Assembly (NCBI RefSeq): GCF_004365575.1
Contig: NZ_SOBG01000004.1
Span: 124,001-188,000 of the forward strand
Length of the DNA stretch: 64,000 nucleotides
Direction of reading: 5' to 3'
Source of the DNA: Hypnocyclicus thermotrophus
Lineage (GTDB): Bacteria > Fusobacteriota > Fusobacteriia > Fusobacteriales > Fusobacteriaceae
The notes beneath the pieces are model-generated. The model saw only the letters and a program-made list of their open reading frames with translations. It had not been told where the DNA came from and ran no database searches. Every line of letters begins with the position of its first letter. Position 1 is the first letter of the stretch. A program made the translations under genes and the position numbers. Below are positions 45,950 through 53,893 of the stretch, piece after piece.

Positions 45950-47048
45950 TTATTTTTTTATCCATTTTAAATAAGCATTAATAAACCCGTCTATTTCTCC
46001 ATCCATTACTGCTTGAATATTTCCTATTTCAAAATTAGTTCTATGATCTTTTACCATAGTATATGGTTGAAATACATATGATCTAATTTGATTTCCCCAA
46101 CCTATCTCTGCTTGTTCTCCTTGTATTTTTCGCATTTTTTCTTCTTGTTTTTTTAATTCTATCTCTAATAATTTTGATTTTAATACTTTCATAGCTGTTT
46201 CTCTATTTTTAAGTTGGGAACGTTCTTTTTGACAAGTAACTATAACACCAGTTGGTATATGGGTTATTCTTACAGCTGAATCCGTCATATTTACATGCTG
46301 TCCACCTGCTCCACTTGCTCTATATGTGTCTATTTTTAAATCACTTGGGTTTATTTCTACATCTATATTATCGTCTACTTCTGGAATTACTTCAATAGAT
46401 GCAAATGATGTATGACGTTTTTTATTAGCATCAAAAGGTGAAATTCTTACAAGTCTATGAATTCCTTTCTCACATTTTAAATATCCGTATGCAAGAGCTC
46501 CTTCTACTGAAAAAGTAATATATTTATATCCTGCGCCATCACCTTCTAAAGAATCTAATATTTCTATCTTATAATTTTTTTTATTACACCATCTACTATA
46601 CAGTCTATAAAGCATTTCTACCCAATCACAAGCTTCTGTTCCACCTGCTCCCGAATGAATTGTAACAATAGCATTACTATTATCGTACTCACCATCAAGA
46701 AGAAGTGAAGTTCCAAATTCTTCTATGTATTTAGATAATTTTTTAAACTTAATATTTAGTTCTTCTTCGAATTCTTCTTCTCCAGATTCAAAAAATTCTA
46801 TAAGGACCTCTATTTCTTCATATAAATTAACTATATCTTCAAATTTTTTTACTATAAGTTTTAAACTATTTAACTTTTTTATTGTCTCTTCACTTTTCTT
46901 TTTATCATTCCAAAAATCATTAGAATATGTAAGTTGCTCCAACTCTGATATTTTTGCTTTTTTATTATCTAAGTCAAAGATGCCCCCTGTGCTCTTCTAA
47001 TATTTTGCTAAAATTTTCCATTTCTCTTTTTATCTCTAATATATCCAT
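45950..47048 (-). CDS. prfB: Peptide chain release factor 2, programmed +1 frameshift
   Basis: Releases peptides at UGA and UAA. A 24-codon first frame (ATG at 47048, after GGAG) ends CAT CTT TGA C (46982-46973); a +1 shift at CTT-TGA continues GAC TTA GAT to 45950, giving 365 aa. The stimulatory AGGGGG lies at 46988-46983, 3 nt before CTT. In the main frame the GGQ motif is in ASGAGGQHVN and the stop-recognition SPF in RISPFDAN. The shift is the classical autoregulation by RF2 supply. Confidence 0.97.
46973..46988 (-). promoter_or_regulatory. Programmed +1 frameshift site of prfB
   Basis: On the minus strand AGGGGG-CAT-CTT-TGA-C: internal Shine-Dalgarno, slippery CTT and in-frame TGA in the canonical geometry. 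Confidence 0.96.
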
Positions 47049-47059
47049 TCTGCACTCCT

Positions 47060-48226
47060 TTAATAATCAGTTTCACCAATTGTATATACTTCATCATTTA
47101 ATGAATTTAAAAAAATTTTACCATTTTCAAGTTTTATGTTGTCATAATTTTCTACACTATTAAAATTCGTATTTTTTATAAAACCATTTAAAAAATCTTG
47201 TAGCACTTTATTCTCAGTTGTTACTACTACAAAATCATTTATATTTATTAAATATATTTTTTTATATAAAAGAGGGATTTCATACATTTTATATTTTTTT
47301 AAGTCTATAAATTCTATTTTTTTATTAAAAAACAATATTTTTTCATATATTTTTTTTATGATTTGTTCACTATTTAAATAATTATCTTTTTTAAAGAAAA
47401 AATATGTTCCATTTAAATATTTTATTTTTCCCGCCATATTTAAATCAAAATCAAATAATTCATTTTCAACATAAAATTCTGATAACTGTTTTTCTATCTC
47501 ATTTTGCATATATTTTGTATTTCTTCCCATTTCAATAGATTCAAATTGTGGTGGTATAATATTTTCTAAATTATATTCTTTTAATATATTTGTTTTTTCA
47601 CCTGGAATATAATATCTATTTATTTCACCGTTTTCCAATAAAAATTTTGATTTTGCTACACTTACTTTATCCTCTATTATTTCATCTTTTTCTATATAAT
47701 ATTTATATTTTGTATCTTTTTCTTCATAATTCATAAGTTTCTTAAAACTCTTTTTATCTTTTAAAAATTTTTCATTTTTTGTATCTATCATCCAAAAAAA
47801 TAAGTTCATATCATCAGAAAAAATCAAATAATTATCATCATATCCATAAATATATGGTTTATCACCTAAAGAATATTTTATAGTCATCCCATTAAACGTC
47901 TCTGTTTCAAATTCATTAGATTCTATAAGTTTTTTGTCTAATCCTATCATATTAACTAAAATAATAAATTTTAATTTTTCTCCATCATTTAAAAAAACTA
48001 CACTATATTCTTTATTTTCTATTACTTTTTCAATATCTATATTTTTAAAATTTTTATTTTTCTTCAAAATATCTATCTCATTTTCAAAATTCTTATCTAA
48101 AATATTAAAAATATTTTCTGTTTTAGAATAAAAATAAAAATAACTATTTTCTGGAAAAATATTTGCTCCAAAATTTTCTGCAAATGCAATTGTAGCTATA
48201 ACAAAAAAAAGAAAAATTTTTTTCAT
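47060..48226 (-). CDS. Exported protein of unknown function
   Basis: 388 aa. Signal peptide about 1-16 (MKKIFLFFVIATIAFA). Opening NIFPENSYFYFYSKTENI and the generally beta-alternating, lysine/glutamate-rich sequence give no family I can name with confidence; the start recalls secreted DUF3352-type proteins. It is the first gene behind a strong promoter and is followed after 11 nt by prfB. It forms, with two other exported proteins, a group wrapped around translation genes. Confidence 0.6.
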   Translation of the reverse strand: MKKIFLFFVIATIAFAENFGANIFPENSYFYFYSKTENIFNILDKNFENEIDILKKNKNFKNIDIEKVIENKEYSVVFLNDGEKLKFIILVNMIGLDKKLIESNEFETETFNGMTIKYSLGDKPYIYGYDDNYLIFSDDMNLFFWMIDTKNEKFLKDKKSFKKLMNYEEKDTKYKYYIEKDEIIEDKVSVAKSKFLLENGEINRYYIPGEKTNILKEYNLENIIPPQFESIEMGRNTKYMQNEIEKQLSEFYVENELFDFDLNMAGKIKYLNGTYFFFKKDNYLNSEQIIKKIYEKILFFNKKIEFIDLKKYKMYEIPLLYKKIYLININDFVVVTTENKVLQDFLNGFIKNTNFNSVENYDNIKLENGKIFLNSLNDEVYTIGETDY

Positions 48227-48332
48227 ACATTAACTCCTTAGTTTTTTTGAGTTTTTTTATTTATCAAAATAATTTTTTTTTAGCTCTTAATTTTTTGAAT
48301 TTTTCTATATATTTTCAAAAAATCATCTATTG

Positions 48333-48361
48333 ATTATACCATAACAGCTTAGTTTTTTCAA
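48333..48361 (-). promoter_or_regulatory. Promoter of the exported protein-prfB-gltX run
   Basis: Minus-strand -35 TTGAAA (48361-48356), 17-nt spacer, consensus -10 TATAAT (48338-48333) with TGG just before it (extended -10). Confidence 0.8.
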
Positions 48362-48382
48362 TTATTTATACTCTCTGCTTAA

Positions 48383-48862
48383 TTATTTATAATCAAACAT
48401 TTTTACTCTTTTAATTATATTTTTTACTTCTTCTACTGTTACTTTTGGTATATGGGTATTATTTATATATACATTTGGTCCGATTGCACATTTAGCAAAA
48501 CAATTTTGTATTTGAAGAGTTATTCCGTCTGAGGTAGTTTCTCCTACATCTATTTTTAATTGTTTTTTAAATTCTTCTAAGATAAATTCACTACCATTTG
48601 CACTACATCTAGCTCCTTTACATACTCTAATTAATACACTATTTTTAGTATCATCTTTTAATAAATCACTTTTTGATATGCATTCTTTTATCTCAATTAA
48701 AGGTATTTCTGTTTTTTCTGATATAAAATTTTGTACTTCATTTGGTAAATATCCATACTCAATTTGTGCCATATATAATATATCTTCAAGACCTTTTCTT
48801 TTATCTTTTATGCCTTTTATATAAAATTCTATATCATTTAATACTCTTTTTGATATTTTCAT
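48383..48862 (-). CDS. NuoE-like thioredoxin-fold [2Fe-2S] protein
   Basis: 159 aa. N-terminal helical part (GLEDILYMAQIEYGYLPNEV) and a thioredoxin-like [2Fe-2S] domain with ligands in VCKGARC (C-x4-C) and NCFAKCAIGP (C-x3-C), the NuoE/HndA pattern. No NuoF or hydrogenase partner is nearby, so it stands alone here. It could donate electrons to a flavin subunit encoded elsewhere. The start follows AGGGGGAAAAA, 33 nt after acpS. Confidence 0.82.
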   Translation of the reverse strand: MKISKRVLNDIEFYIKGIKDKRKGLEDILYMAQIEYGYLPNEVQNFISEKTEIPLIEIKECISKSDLLKDDTKNSVLIRVCKGARCSANGSEFILEEFKKQLKIDVGETTSDGITLQIQNCFAKCAIGPNVYINNTHIPKVTVEEVKNIIKRVKMFDYK

Positions 48863-48895
48863 TTTTTCCCCCTTTTTTAATTATATTTTATAAAT

Positions 48896-49264
48896 TTATT
48901 CTTTACTTATTACTATAGCAGTTGCAATAGCAACTTTTCTATTATGAGAAATTGTTATCATTATATCTATATTATCGTATTTTTCTTTTAATTTATTTCT
49001 TAAATTTACATATGGTTTACCTAATTTGTCATTTAATATCTCTATATCTGTTAATGAAAATTTTATTCCGGTACCAAATGCTTTTGCTACTGATTCTTTT
49101 GCTGCAAATCTACCTGCATATGATGCAAAAGGCGATGATTTTTTTTCTACTATTTCTATTTCTTTTTCTGAAAAAACTTTTTCTTTAAATTTTTTAGTCC
49201 TTTTTATTGCTTTTTCTACTCTTTCTATCTCTATTATATCATTTCCAATTCCTAATATTTTCAT
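48896..49264 (-). CDS. acpS: Holo-[acyl-carrier-protein] synthase
   Basis: Transfers 4'-phosphopantetheine from CoA to ACP. 122 aa. Mg2+ residues in GIGNDIIEIERV (D8) and FAAKESVAKAFGTG; ITISHNRKVAIA near the end. Overlaps rlmA by 4 nt (ATGA). Confidence 0.95.
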   Translation of the reverse strand: MKILGIGNDIIEIERVEKAIKRTKKFKEKVFSEKEIEIVEKKSSPFASYAGRFAAKESVAKAFGTGIKFSLTDIEILNDKLGKPYVNLRNKLKEKYDNIDIMITISHNRKVAIATAIVISKE

Positions 49265-50082
49265 TTTTTCTCCATTTTCTGAAATATATCTATTTTTACA
49301 TCTATTGTTATCTCTAGTTCATTTATTTTTTCTAATCTTTTTACTGCCTCTTTTTTAGTTTTCCACTTATATGGTGTCATATTAAATAAATTCATTATTT
49401 CTTGATTACTAGTCAATTTCTTATTATAATTTACTTTTTTAGTTTCTTTATGTATAAAATAATCTTTTGCCTCATCAACTATATCAACACTTTCTATTTT
49501 TACTTTGTCATATAACACTTTTTTTAATTCGATTAAGTGCATATCATCTGTTGATACAACTATAAGATAACCATTTTTTGATAAGAGTCTAAAATTTTCT
49601 TCTGGAATAAATCTACTAAACATAACTAATGAAATATCTATACTATTATCTAAAAAAGGCAAATTTAAGGCGCTTGCTACCACCCAATTAATATTTTTAT
49701 ATGTCTTCGCTGCTAAATTTATAGCTTCTTTTGATATATCTATACCACAAATTTCACTATTAGGTATTTTTTCTTTGATTTTACTAGTATAATATCCTTC
49801 ACCACAACCAATATCTATTATTTTCATTTTTTTATTATTTGTTAACTTTAATATTATTTCATTAACACTTTTTGAAATCTCTTCATAAATATCTGTATTT
49901 AAAAAATTCCTTCTCGCTATTACCATTTCTTTGTCATCACCAGGAGTTTTACTTCTTTTTTTATTTGAAATAAGCAAGTTTAAATACCCTGATTTTGCCA
50001 TATCAAATGTATGATTATTTTTACATTTATAGCTTTTATCTATTTTATCTATTTTTTGATTACATATTGGACAAATAAACAT
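49261..50082 (-). CDS. 23S rRNA guanine-N1 methyltransferase, RlmA family
   Basis: 273 aa. N-terminal zinc-binding FICPICNQ and YKCKNNHTFD (C-x2-C, C-x3-H), then AKSGYLNLLISNKKRSKTPGDDKEMVIARRNFL, the RlmA signature region, and SAM motif IIDIGCGEGYYTSKI (about 88-102). Modifies G745 or G748 of 23S rRNA in related bacteria. Cotranscribed with tatD and acpS. Confidence 0.9.
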   Translation of the reverse strand: MFICPICNQKIDKIDKSYKCKNNHTFDMAKSGYLNLLISNKKRSKTPGDDKEMVIARRNFLNTDIYEEISKSVNEIILKLTNNKKMKIIDIGCGEGYYTSKIKEKIPNSEICGIDISKEAINLAAKTYKNINWVVASALNLPFLDNSIDISLVMFSRFIPEENFRLLSKNGYLIVVSTDDMHLIELKKVLYDKVKIESVDIVDEAKDYFIHKETKKVNYNKKLTSNQEIMNLFNMTPYKWKTKKEAVKRLEKINELEITIDVKIDIFQKMEKK

Positions 50083-50083
50083 T

Positions 50084-50848
50084 TTAATCCTCTATTCTAT
50101 ATATTTTTTTTGCATTATTAGTTGTTACTTTTATTACTTCATCTATGCTTATATTTTTTAATTCTGCTATTTTTTCAGCAACATATTTTACATAAGTTGG
50201 TTTATTTCTTTTTCCTCTAAAAGGTGTCGGAGTAAGATATGGTGCATCTGTTTCTATTACTAATCTTTCAAGTGGTATTTTTTTTACTACTTCTTGTGTT
50301 TTCTTGTTATTTTTAAATGTTACAACTCCATTTATCCCAAAATAAAACCTATCTATAACACTTTTTGCTGTTTCATAACTTCCTGGATAACAATGAATTA
50401 TTCCTGTTATGTTCTTTTTAGATTTTAAAATATCTATAGTATCTTTCATAGCTTCTCTTGTGTGTATAACTACTGGCTTATTAATTTCTTCTGCTAATTC
50501 TAGTTGTTTTAAAAAAGCTATCTTTTGTTTTTCTACTTCATCTTTCATCCAGTAATAATCAAGTCCTATTTCTCCAATAGCTAATACTTTATTATTTTTT
50601 TTAGCTATTTCATATATTTGTTTTAATGATTCTTCATTCATTTTTGAAATATCTGTAGGATGAAATCCTACTGTTGCATAAACAAAATCATATTTATTTG
50701 CTATATCTACACTTATTTTAGAACTTTCTAAATCATATCCTATATTCACTATAAATTCTAGTTCTTTTTTTGCCTCTGCTAATACTTCTTCTATATCATT
50801 TTTATATTTTTCACCATATATATGACAATGTGTATCTACTAATTTCAA
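50084..50848 (-). CDS. tatD: TatD-family deoxyribonuclease
   Basis: 254 aa metal-dependent hydrolase. Metal and active-site residues: DTHCHIYGEKY, EIGLDYYW, VIHTREA, IHCYPGSYE and ETDAPYLTP, all intact. The start is TTG at 50848, 6 nt after GGAGG; no ATG fits. First gene of tatD-rlmA-acpS-nuoE-like. Confidence 0.93.
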   Translation of the reverse strand: MKLVDTHCHIYGEKYKNDIEEVLAEAKKELEFIVNIGYDLESSKISVDIANKYDFVYATVGFHPTDISKMNEESLKQIYEIAKKNNKVLAIGEIGLDYYWMKDEVEKQKIAFLKQLELAEEINKPVVIHTREAMKDTIDILKSKKNITGIIHCYPGSYETAKSVIDRFYFGINGVVTFKNNKKTQEVVKKIPLERLVIETDAPYLTPTPFRGKRNKPTYVKYVAEKIAELKNISIDEVIKVTTNNAKKIYRIED

Positions 50849-50924
50849 TTTATACCTCCATATTTAATTTTATTCTTAAATTATTAATATTTCTAAAAAT
50901 TTTTTAATAATATAAATTAAAAAT

Positions 50925-50948
50925 AAGTCCTTTAATTTTAAAGGACTT
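50925..50948 (-). terminator. Terminator of the STAS gene
   Basis: AAGTCCTTTAA and TTAAAGGACTT with a T-rich run on the minus strand. Confidence 0.82.
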
Positions 50949-50972
50949 GCAATTTTTAGGTTTTATCTTAGA

Positions 50973-51473
50973 TTATTTATCTAAATCTTTTTCTAGCATT
51001 TCTACTACATTTTTAAAAATTTTTTTATTTTCATCAGATAAACCCATTAGTGTTTTATGTGCTTCTAATATATGTTTTGCTTTTTCTGATTTATCATCAA
51101 AATCTTTATTTTCAAGCTCTTTTAATTCGACTTCTTGTTTTATATCATCAAGATGTTTCATTAAATTGTATACACCTGTTGATTTTAAACTTGTTTTAAC
51201 CATATTTGATGAATTTATTTCATATAAAAATTGATTCCATTCTTTTTTCAATCTAATAGCTGTTTTAGCAATAAGTCCTAACATTGTACTATCCATATAA
51301 TTACATTCTTCAAAATCTAAAACTATCTCTTTTTTTTCTCCAGTAAATATATTATTAAATACCTCTTCTAAGGTTTTACTATTTTTCATAGTTGCATTTC
51401 CCACAAATTTTATAAAAATTTCATTATTATACTCTCCAATTAAATATTTATTTTCTTTTATATCAGTACTCAT
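50973..51473 (-). CDS. STAS-domain protein
   Basis: 166 aa. STAS domain (about 1-105; IFIKFVGNATMKNS, IVLDFEECNYMDSTMLGLIAK) as in anti-sigma-factor antagonists; S in YMDSTMLG is at the position phosphorylated in SpoIIAA-type proteins. A charged C-terminal tail (110-166) is not recognised. No anti-sigma kinase is nearby. The ATG at 51473 is 7 nt after GGGAGG; an upstream ATG at 51491 precedes that Shine-Dalgarno. A TATAAT at 51516-51511 with TGT before it is the likely -10. Confidence 0.8.
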   Translation of the reverse strand: MSTDIKENKYLIGEYNNEIFIKFVGNATMKNSKTLEEVFNNIFTGEKKEIVLDFEECNYMDSTMLGLIAKTAIRLKKEWNQFLYEINSSNMVKTSLKSTGVYNLMKHLDDIKQEVELKELENKDFDDKSEKAKHILEAHKTLMGLSDENKKIFKNVVEMLEKDLDK

Positions 51474-51554
51474 AATCCAACCTCCCACCATTTAATTTTA
51501 TTCTTAATTTATTATAACATACTTTTTTTGGATAAGTAAAATAATTTTAATAAA

Positions 51555-51580
51555 AAACTATCGAATTTTATCGATAGTTT
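51555..51580 (-). terminator. Terminator of hslO
   Basis: AAACTATCGA and TCGATAGTTT with a T-run on the minus strand, just after the hslO stop. Confidence 0.85.
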
Positions 51581-51586
51581 CAATTT

Positions 51587-52483
51587 TTAATTATTTTTTA
51601 ATATTAATTCAAAATCTTCTTTTGTATAACTATATTTTGTTTTACAAAAATGGCATTCTACTTCTATATCTTCCTGTGATTCTAATAATTTTTTTATTTC
51701 ATCTTTTCCAAGTGATACTATTCCTCTAAAAAATTTTTCTTTATTACAATCACAAGTATAATTTACTTCTATTGTATCTAATATTTTATATTCTTCAACT
51801 AAGTCATTTGGATTTTCACTATTCATATCTTCATAAAGAAGTTTTGCTATTCTTTCTGGATCCATTCCACCATTCATAAGTTCTGTTACACTTTTTATTG
51901 CTTTAATTTTTTCTTCTAATTTTGTAATAAACCCCTCTTCTGCTCCTGGTAAAAGCTGGATTATATATCCTCCTGCATGTTTTATACTCATATCTTTATC
52001 TACAAACACTCCAAGTGCTACTACTGAAGGTATTTGTTCTGATGTAAAATAATAATAAGCAATATCTTCTGCTATTTCTCCTGTTTGAATTGGTGAAACA
52101 CCTATATATGGTTCTTTCCCACCTATATCTTTTATTACTTTTAAAAATCCTTTTCCTATATATCCACCTACATCAAGTTTTCCATTAGTTTTTCTTTTTA
52201 TTACTTCTTTATCATTTGCTATATATCCTTTTACATTTCCCTTGTTATCCGCTGTTGCAATTAATTGTTTTGCTGGACCATCACTATCTATTCTTAATGT
52301 AACACTTCCATTAGATACTTTTATTTCTTGCCCCATCATAAGAGCGGCTGTTAATACTCTCCCAAGTGCTGCTGTAGCAGTTGGTGAACTATTATGTATT
52401 TTAACTGATTTTTGAACTACATCTGTAGAATCTATTACCATAAATCTTGCATTTTTACTAATTCCTCTAATTAGTTTTCCCAT
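51587..52483 (-). CDS. hslO: Redox-regulated chaperone Hsp33
   Basis: 298 aa holdase activated by oxidation. The C-terminal zinc centre is intact: YTCDCNKEKF (C-x-C) and VECHFCKTKY (C-x2-C). N-domain SPTATAALGRVLTAALMMG is typical. Lies after tRNA-Leu and its terminator; GGAGGAAAAA before the ATG. Confidence 0.95.
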   Translation of the reverse strand: MGKLIRGISKNARFMVIDSTDVVQKSVKIHNSSPTATAALGRVLTAALMMGQEIKVSNGSVTLRIDSDGPAKQLIATADNKGNVKGYIANDKEVIKRKTNGKLDVGGYIGKGFLKVIKDIGGKEPYIGVSPIQTGEIAEDIAYYYFTSEQIPSVVALGVFVDKDMSIKHAGGYIIQLLPGAEEGFITKLEEKIKAIKSVTELMNGGMDPERIAKLLYEDMNSENPNDLVEEYKILDTIEVNYTCDCNKEKFFRGIVSLGKDEIKKLLESQEDIEVECHFCKTKYSYTKEDFELILKNN

Positions 52484-52503
52484 TTTTTCCTCCTAAAAAA
52501 AAT

Positions 52504-52523
52504 AAAACACCAATAGGTGTTTT
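52504..52523 (-). terminator. Terminator of tRNA-Leu
   Basis: AAAACACC and GGTGTTTT with a run of T's on the minus strand, between tRNA-Leu and hslO. Confidence 0.82.
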
Positions 52524-52533
52524 TAATTTTAAA

Positions 52534-52620
52534 TGGTACCGAGAGTGGGACTTGAACCCACAAGGAGCAAGCTCCGTCAGATTTTGAGTCTGATGCGTCT
52601 ACCAATTTCGCCATCCCGGC
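52534..52620 (-). tRNA. tRNA-Leu (anticodon CAA)
   Basis: 87 nt with encoded CCA (52536-52534). Acceptor GCCGGGA/TCTCGGT, discriminator A, anticodon stem TCAGA/TCTGA around CTCAAAA (anticodon CAA), long class II variable arm, T arm GTGGGTTCAAGTCCCAC. Confidence 0.96.
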
Positions 52621-52640
52621 ATCTATCATATGCAAAAATT

Positions 52641-52669
52641 ATTTTAGCACACTAATCTTCTTTTGTCAA
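52641..52669 (-). promoter_or_regulatory. Promoter of tRNA-Leu
   Basis: Minus-strand perfect -35 TTGACA (52669-52664), 17-nt spacer, -10 TAAAAT (52646-52641) with TGC before it. Confidence 0.82.
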
Positions 52670-52807
52670 TATAGTTACTTTAGAAATTATATACATTAAC
52701 AACAATTTTAAATAATACAATATTTTTTCATTTTTTTTGAAAAATAATTAAACATTTATAACAAACACTCTTATTAACTTAAATTTATTTATTAATCCAA
52801 AAAAATA

Positions 52808-52862
52808 TTGACAATTTAAATATTTAATGTTAATATTATCTCATTAAACTTTGATTATCAAA
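52808..52862 (+). promoter_or_regulatory. Promoter of the iron ABC operon with TTTGATTATCAAA palindrome
   Basis: Perfect -35 TTGACA (52808-52813), 17-nt spacer, -10 TAATAT (52831-52836). TTTGATTATCAAA at 52850-52862 lies just downstream of the expected transcription start, where a bound repressor would block transcription. Same palindrome as at 30810 and 58463. No classical 19-bp Fur box was seen. Confidence 0.72.
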
Positions 52863-52882
52863 TTAAAAGTGTGTGGAGGTAT

Positions 52883-53893
52883 TTGAATGAAAAAATATTG
52901 TTTGTTTTAACTTTTGTAATATCAAGTATTATTTTTGCTAAAAATGAAGTGAATGTCTATACTCATAGACATTATGACTCTGATCAATCTTTATTTCAAA
53001 AATTTGAAAAAGAGACTGGTATAAAAGTCAATGTTGTTAATGCAAGTGCTGATGAGCTTATTAAAAAATTAGAATTAGAAGGAAAAAGAACTCCTGCAGA
53101 CATATTAATTACAGTAGATGCTGCTAGATTGCATAGAGCAAAATCAAAAAATTTGTTACAGCCCGTTATAAGTGAATCTCTAATAAAAAACGTTCCTTCA
53201 CATTTAAGAGATAAAGATTCTTATTGGTATGGTCTTACTTATAGAGCTAGAGTTATTGTATATGATCCTAATAAAACAAATATAAATGATTTGTCCACTT
53301 ATGAAGATTTAGCTAATCCAAAATGGAAGGGTAAAATCTTAACTAGATCTTCTTCAAATGCTTATAATCAATCTTTAATAGCTTCTATAATAGCTCATAA
53401 CGGCGAAGAAAAGACTTTTGAATGGGCAAAAGGAATAGTTAATAATTTTGCAAGAACTCCTAAAGGAAATGATAGAGATCAAGCTAAAGCTGTTTTAGCT
53501 AATGAAGGTGAATTAGCTATAATGAATACTTATTATATAGGAAAAATGTATAATTCATCAAATGAATTAGAAAGAAAAGTAGCTAGAACTTTAAAAATAT
53601 TTTTCCCAAATCAAAATGGAAGAGGTGCACATATTAACGTAAGTGGTATCGGTGTAACTAAATATTCCAAAAATAAAGAAAATGCTATTAAATTTATTGA
53701 ATTTTTAACAAGCGAAGCAGCTCAAAAAGATTTTGCAGAAGCTAATTATGAATATCCTGTAAATCCAAATGTTGAAGCTTCTAAACTTGTAAAATCTTGG
53801 GGTAGTTTTAAAGCAGATACATTAAATTTATCAATTCTTGGTGAATTAAACGAAAATGCTGTTAAAATAGCTGATCGTGCTGGGTGGAAATAA
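52883..53893 (+). CDS. Fe3+-type ABC transporter substrate-binding protein
   Basis: About 336 aa. Signal peptide (ILFVLTFVISSIIFA) and an FbpA/FutA-like binding fold: VNVYTHRHYDSDQ, ITVDAARLHRAK, YGLTYRARVIVYDP and the tyrosine pair in MNTYYIGKMY. The start is unclear. GGAGG at 52875-52879 is 7 nt before an ATG at 52887, but that ATG is out of frame (MKKYCLF then stop). One more A in the six-A run at 52890-52895 would restore an MKKILFVLTF start. In the present sequence only TTG at 52883 (3 nt from the Shine-Dalgarno) or GTG at 52871 opens the frame. Confidence 0.85.
   Translation: MNEKILFVLTFVISSIIFAKNEVNVYTHRHYDSDQSLFQKFEKETGIKVNVVNASADELIKKLELEGKRTPADILITVDAARLHRAKSKNLLQPVISESLIKNVPSHLRDKDSYWYGLTYRARVIVYDPNKTNINDLSTYEDLANPKWKGKILTRSSSNAYNQSLIASIIAHNGEEKTFEWAKGIVNNFARTPKGNDRDQAKAVLANEGELAIMNTYYIGKMYNSSNELERKVARTLKIFFPNQNGRGAHINVSGIGVTKYSKNKENAIKFIEFLTSEAAQKDFAEANYEYPVNPNVEASKLVKSWGSFKADTLNLSILGELNENAVKIADRAGWK

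Noticed and set aside
52850-52862. Calling TTTGATTATCAAA a Fur box or FNR site
   Set aside because: Too short for the 19-bp Fur inverted repeat, and the half-sites are separated by 1 bp, not the 4 bp of FNR.
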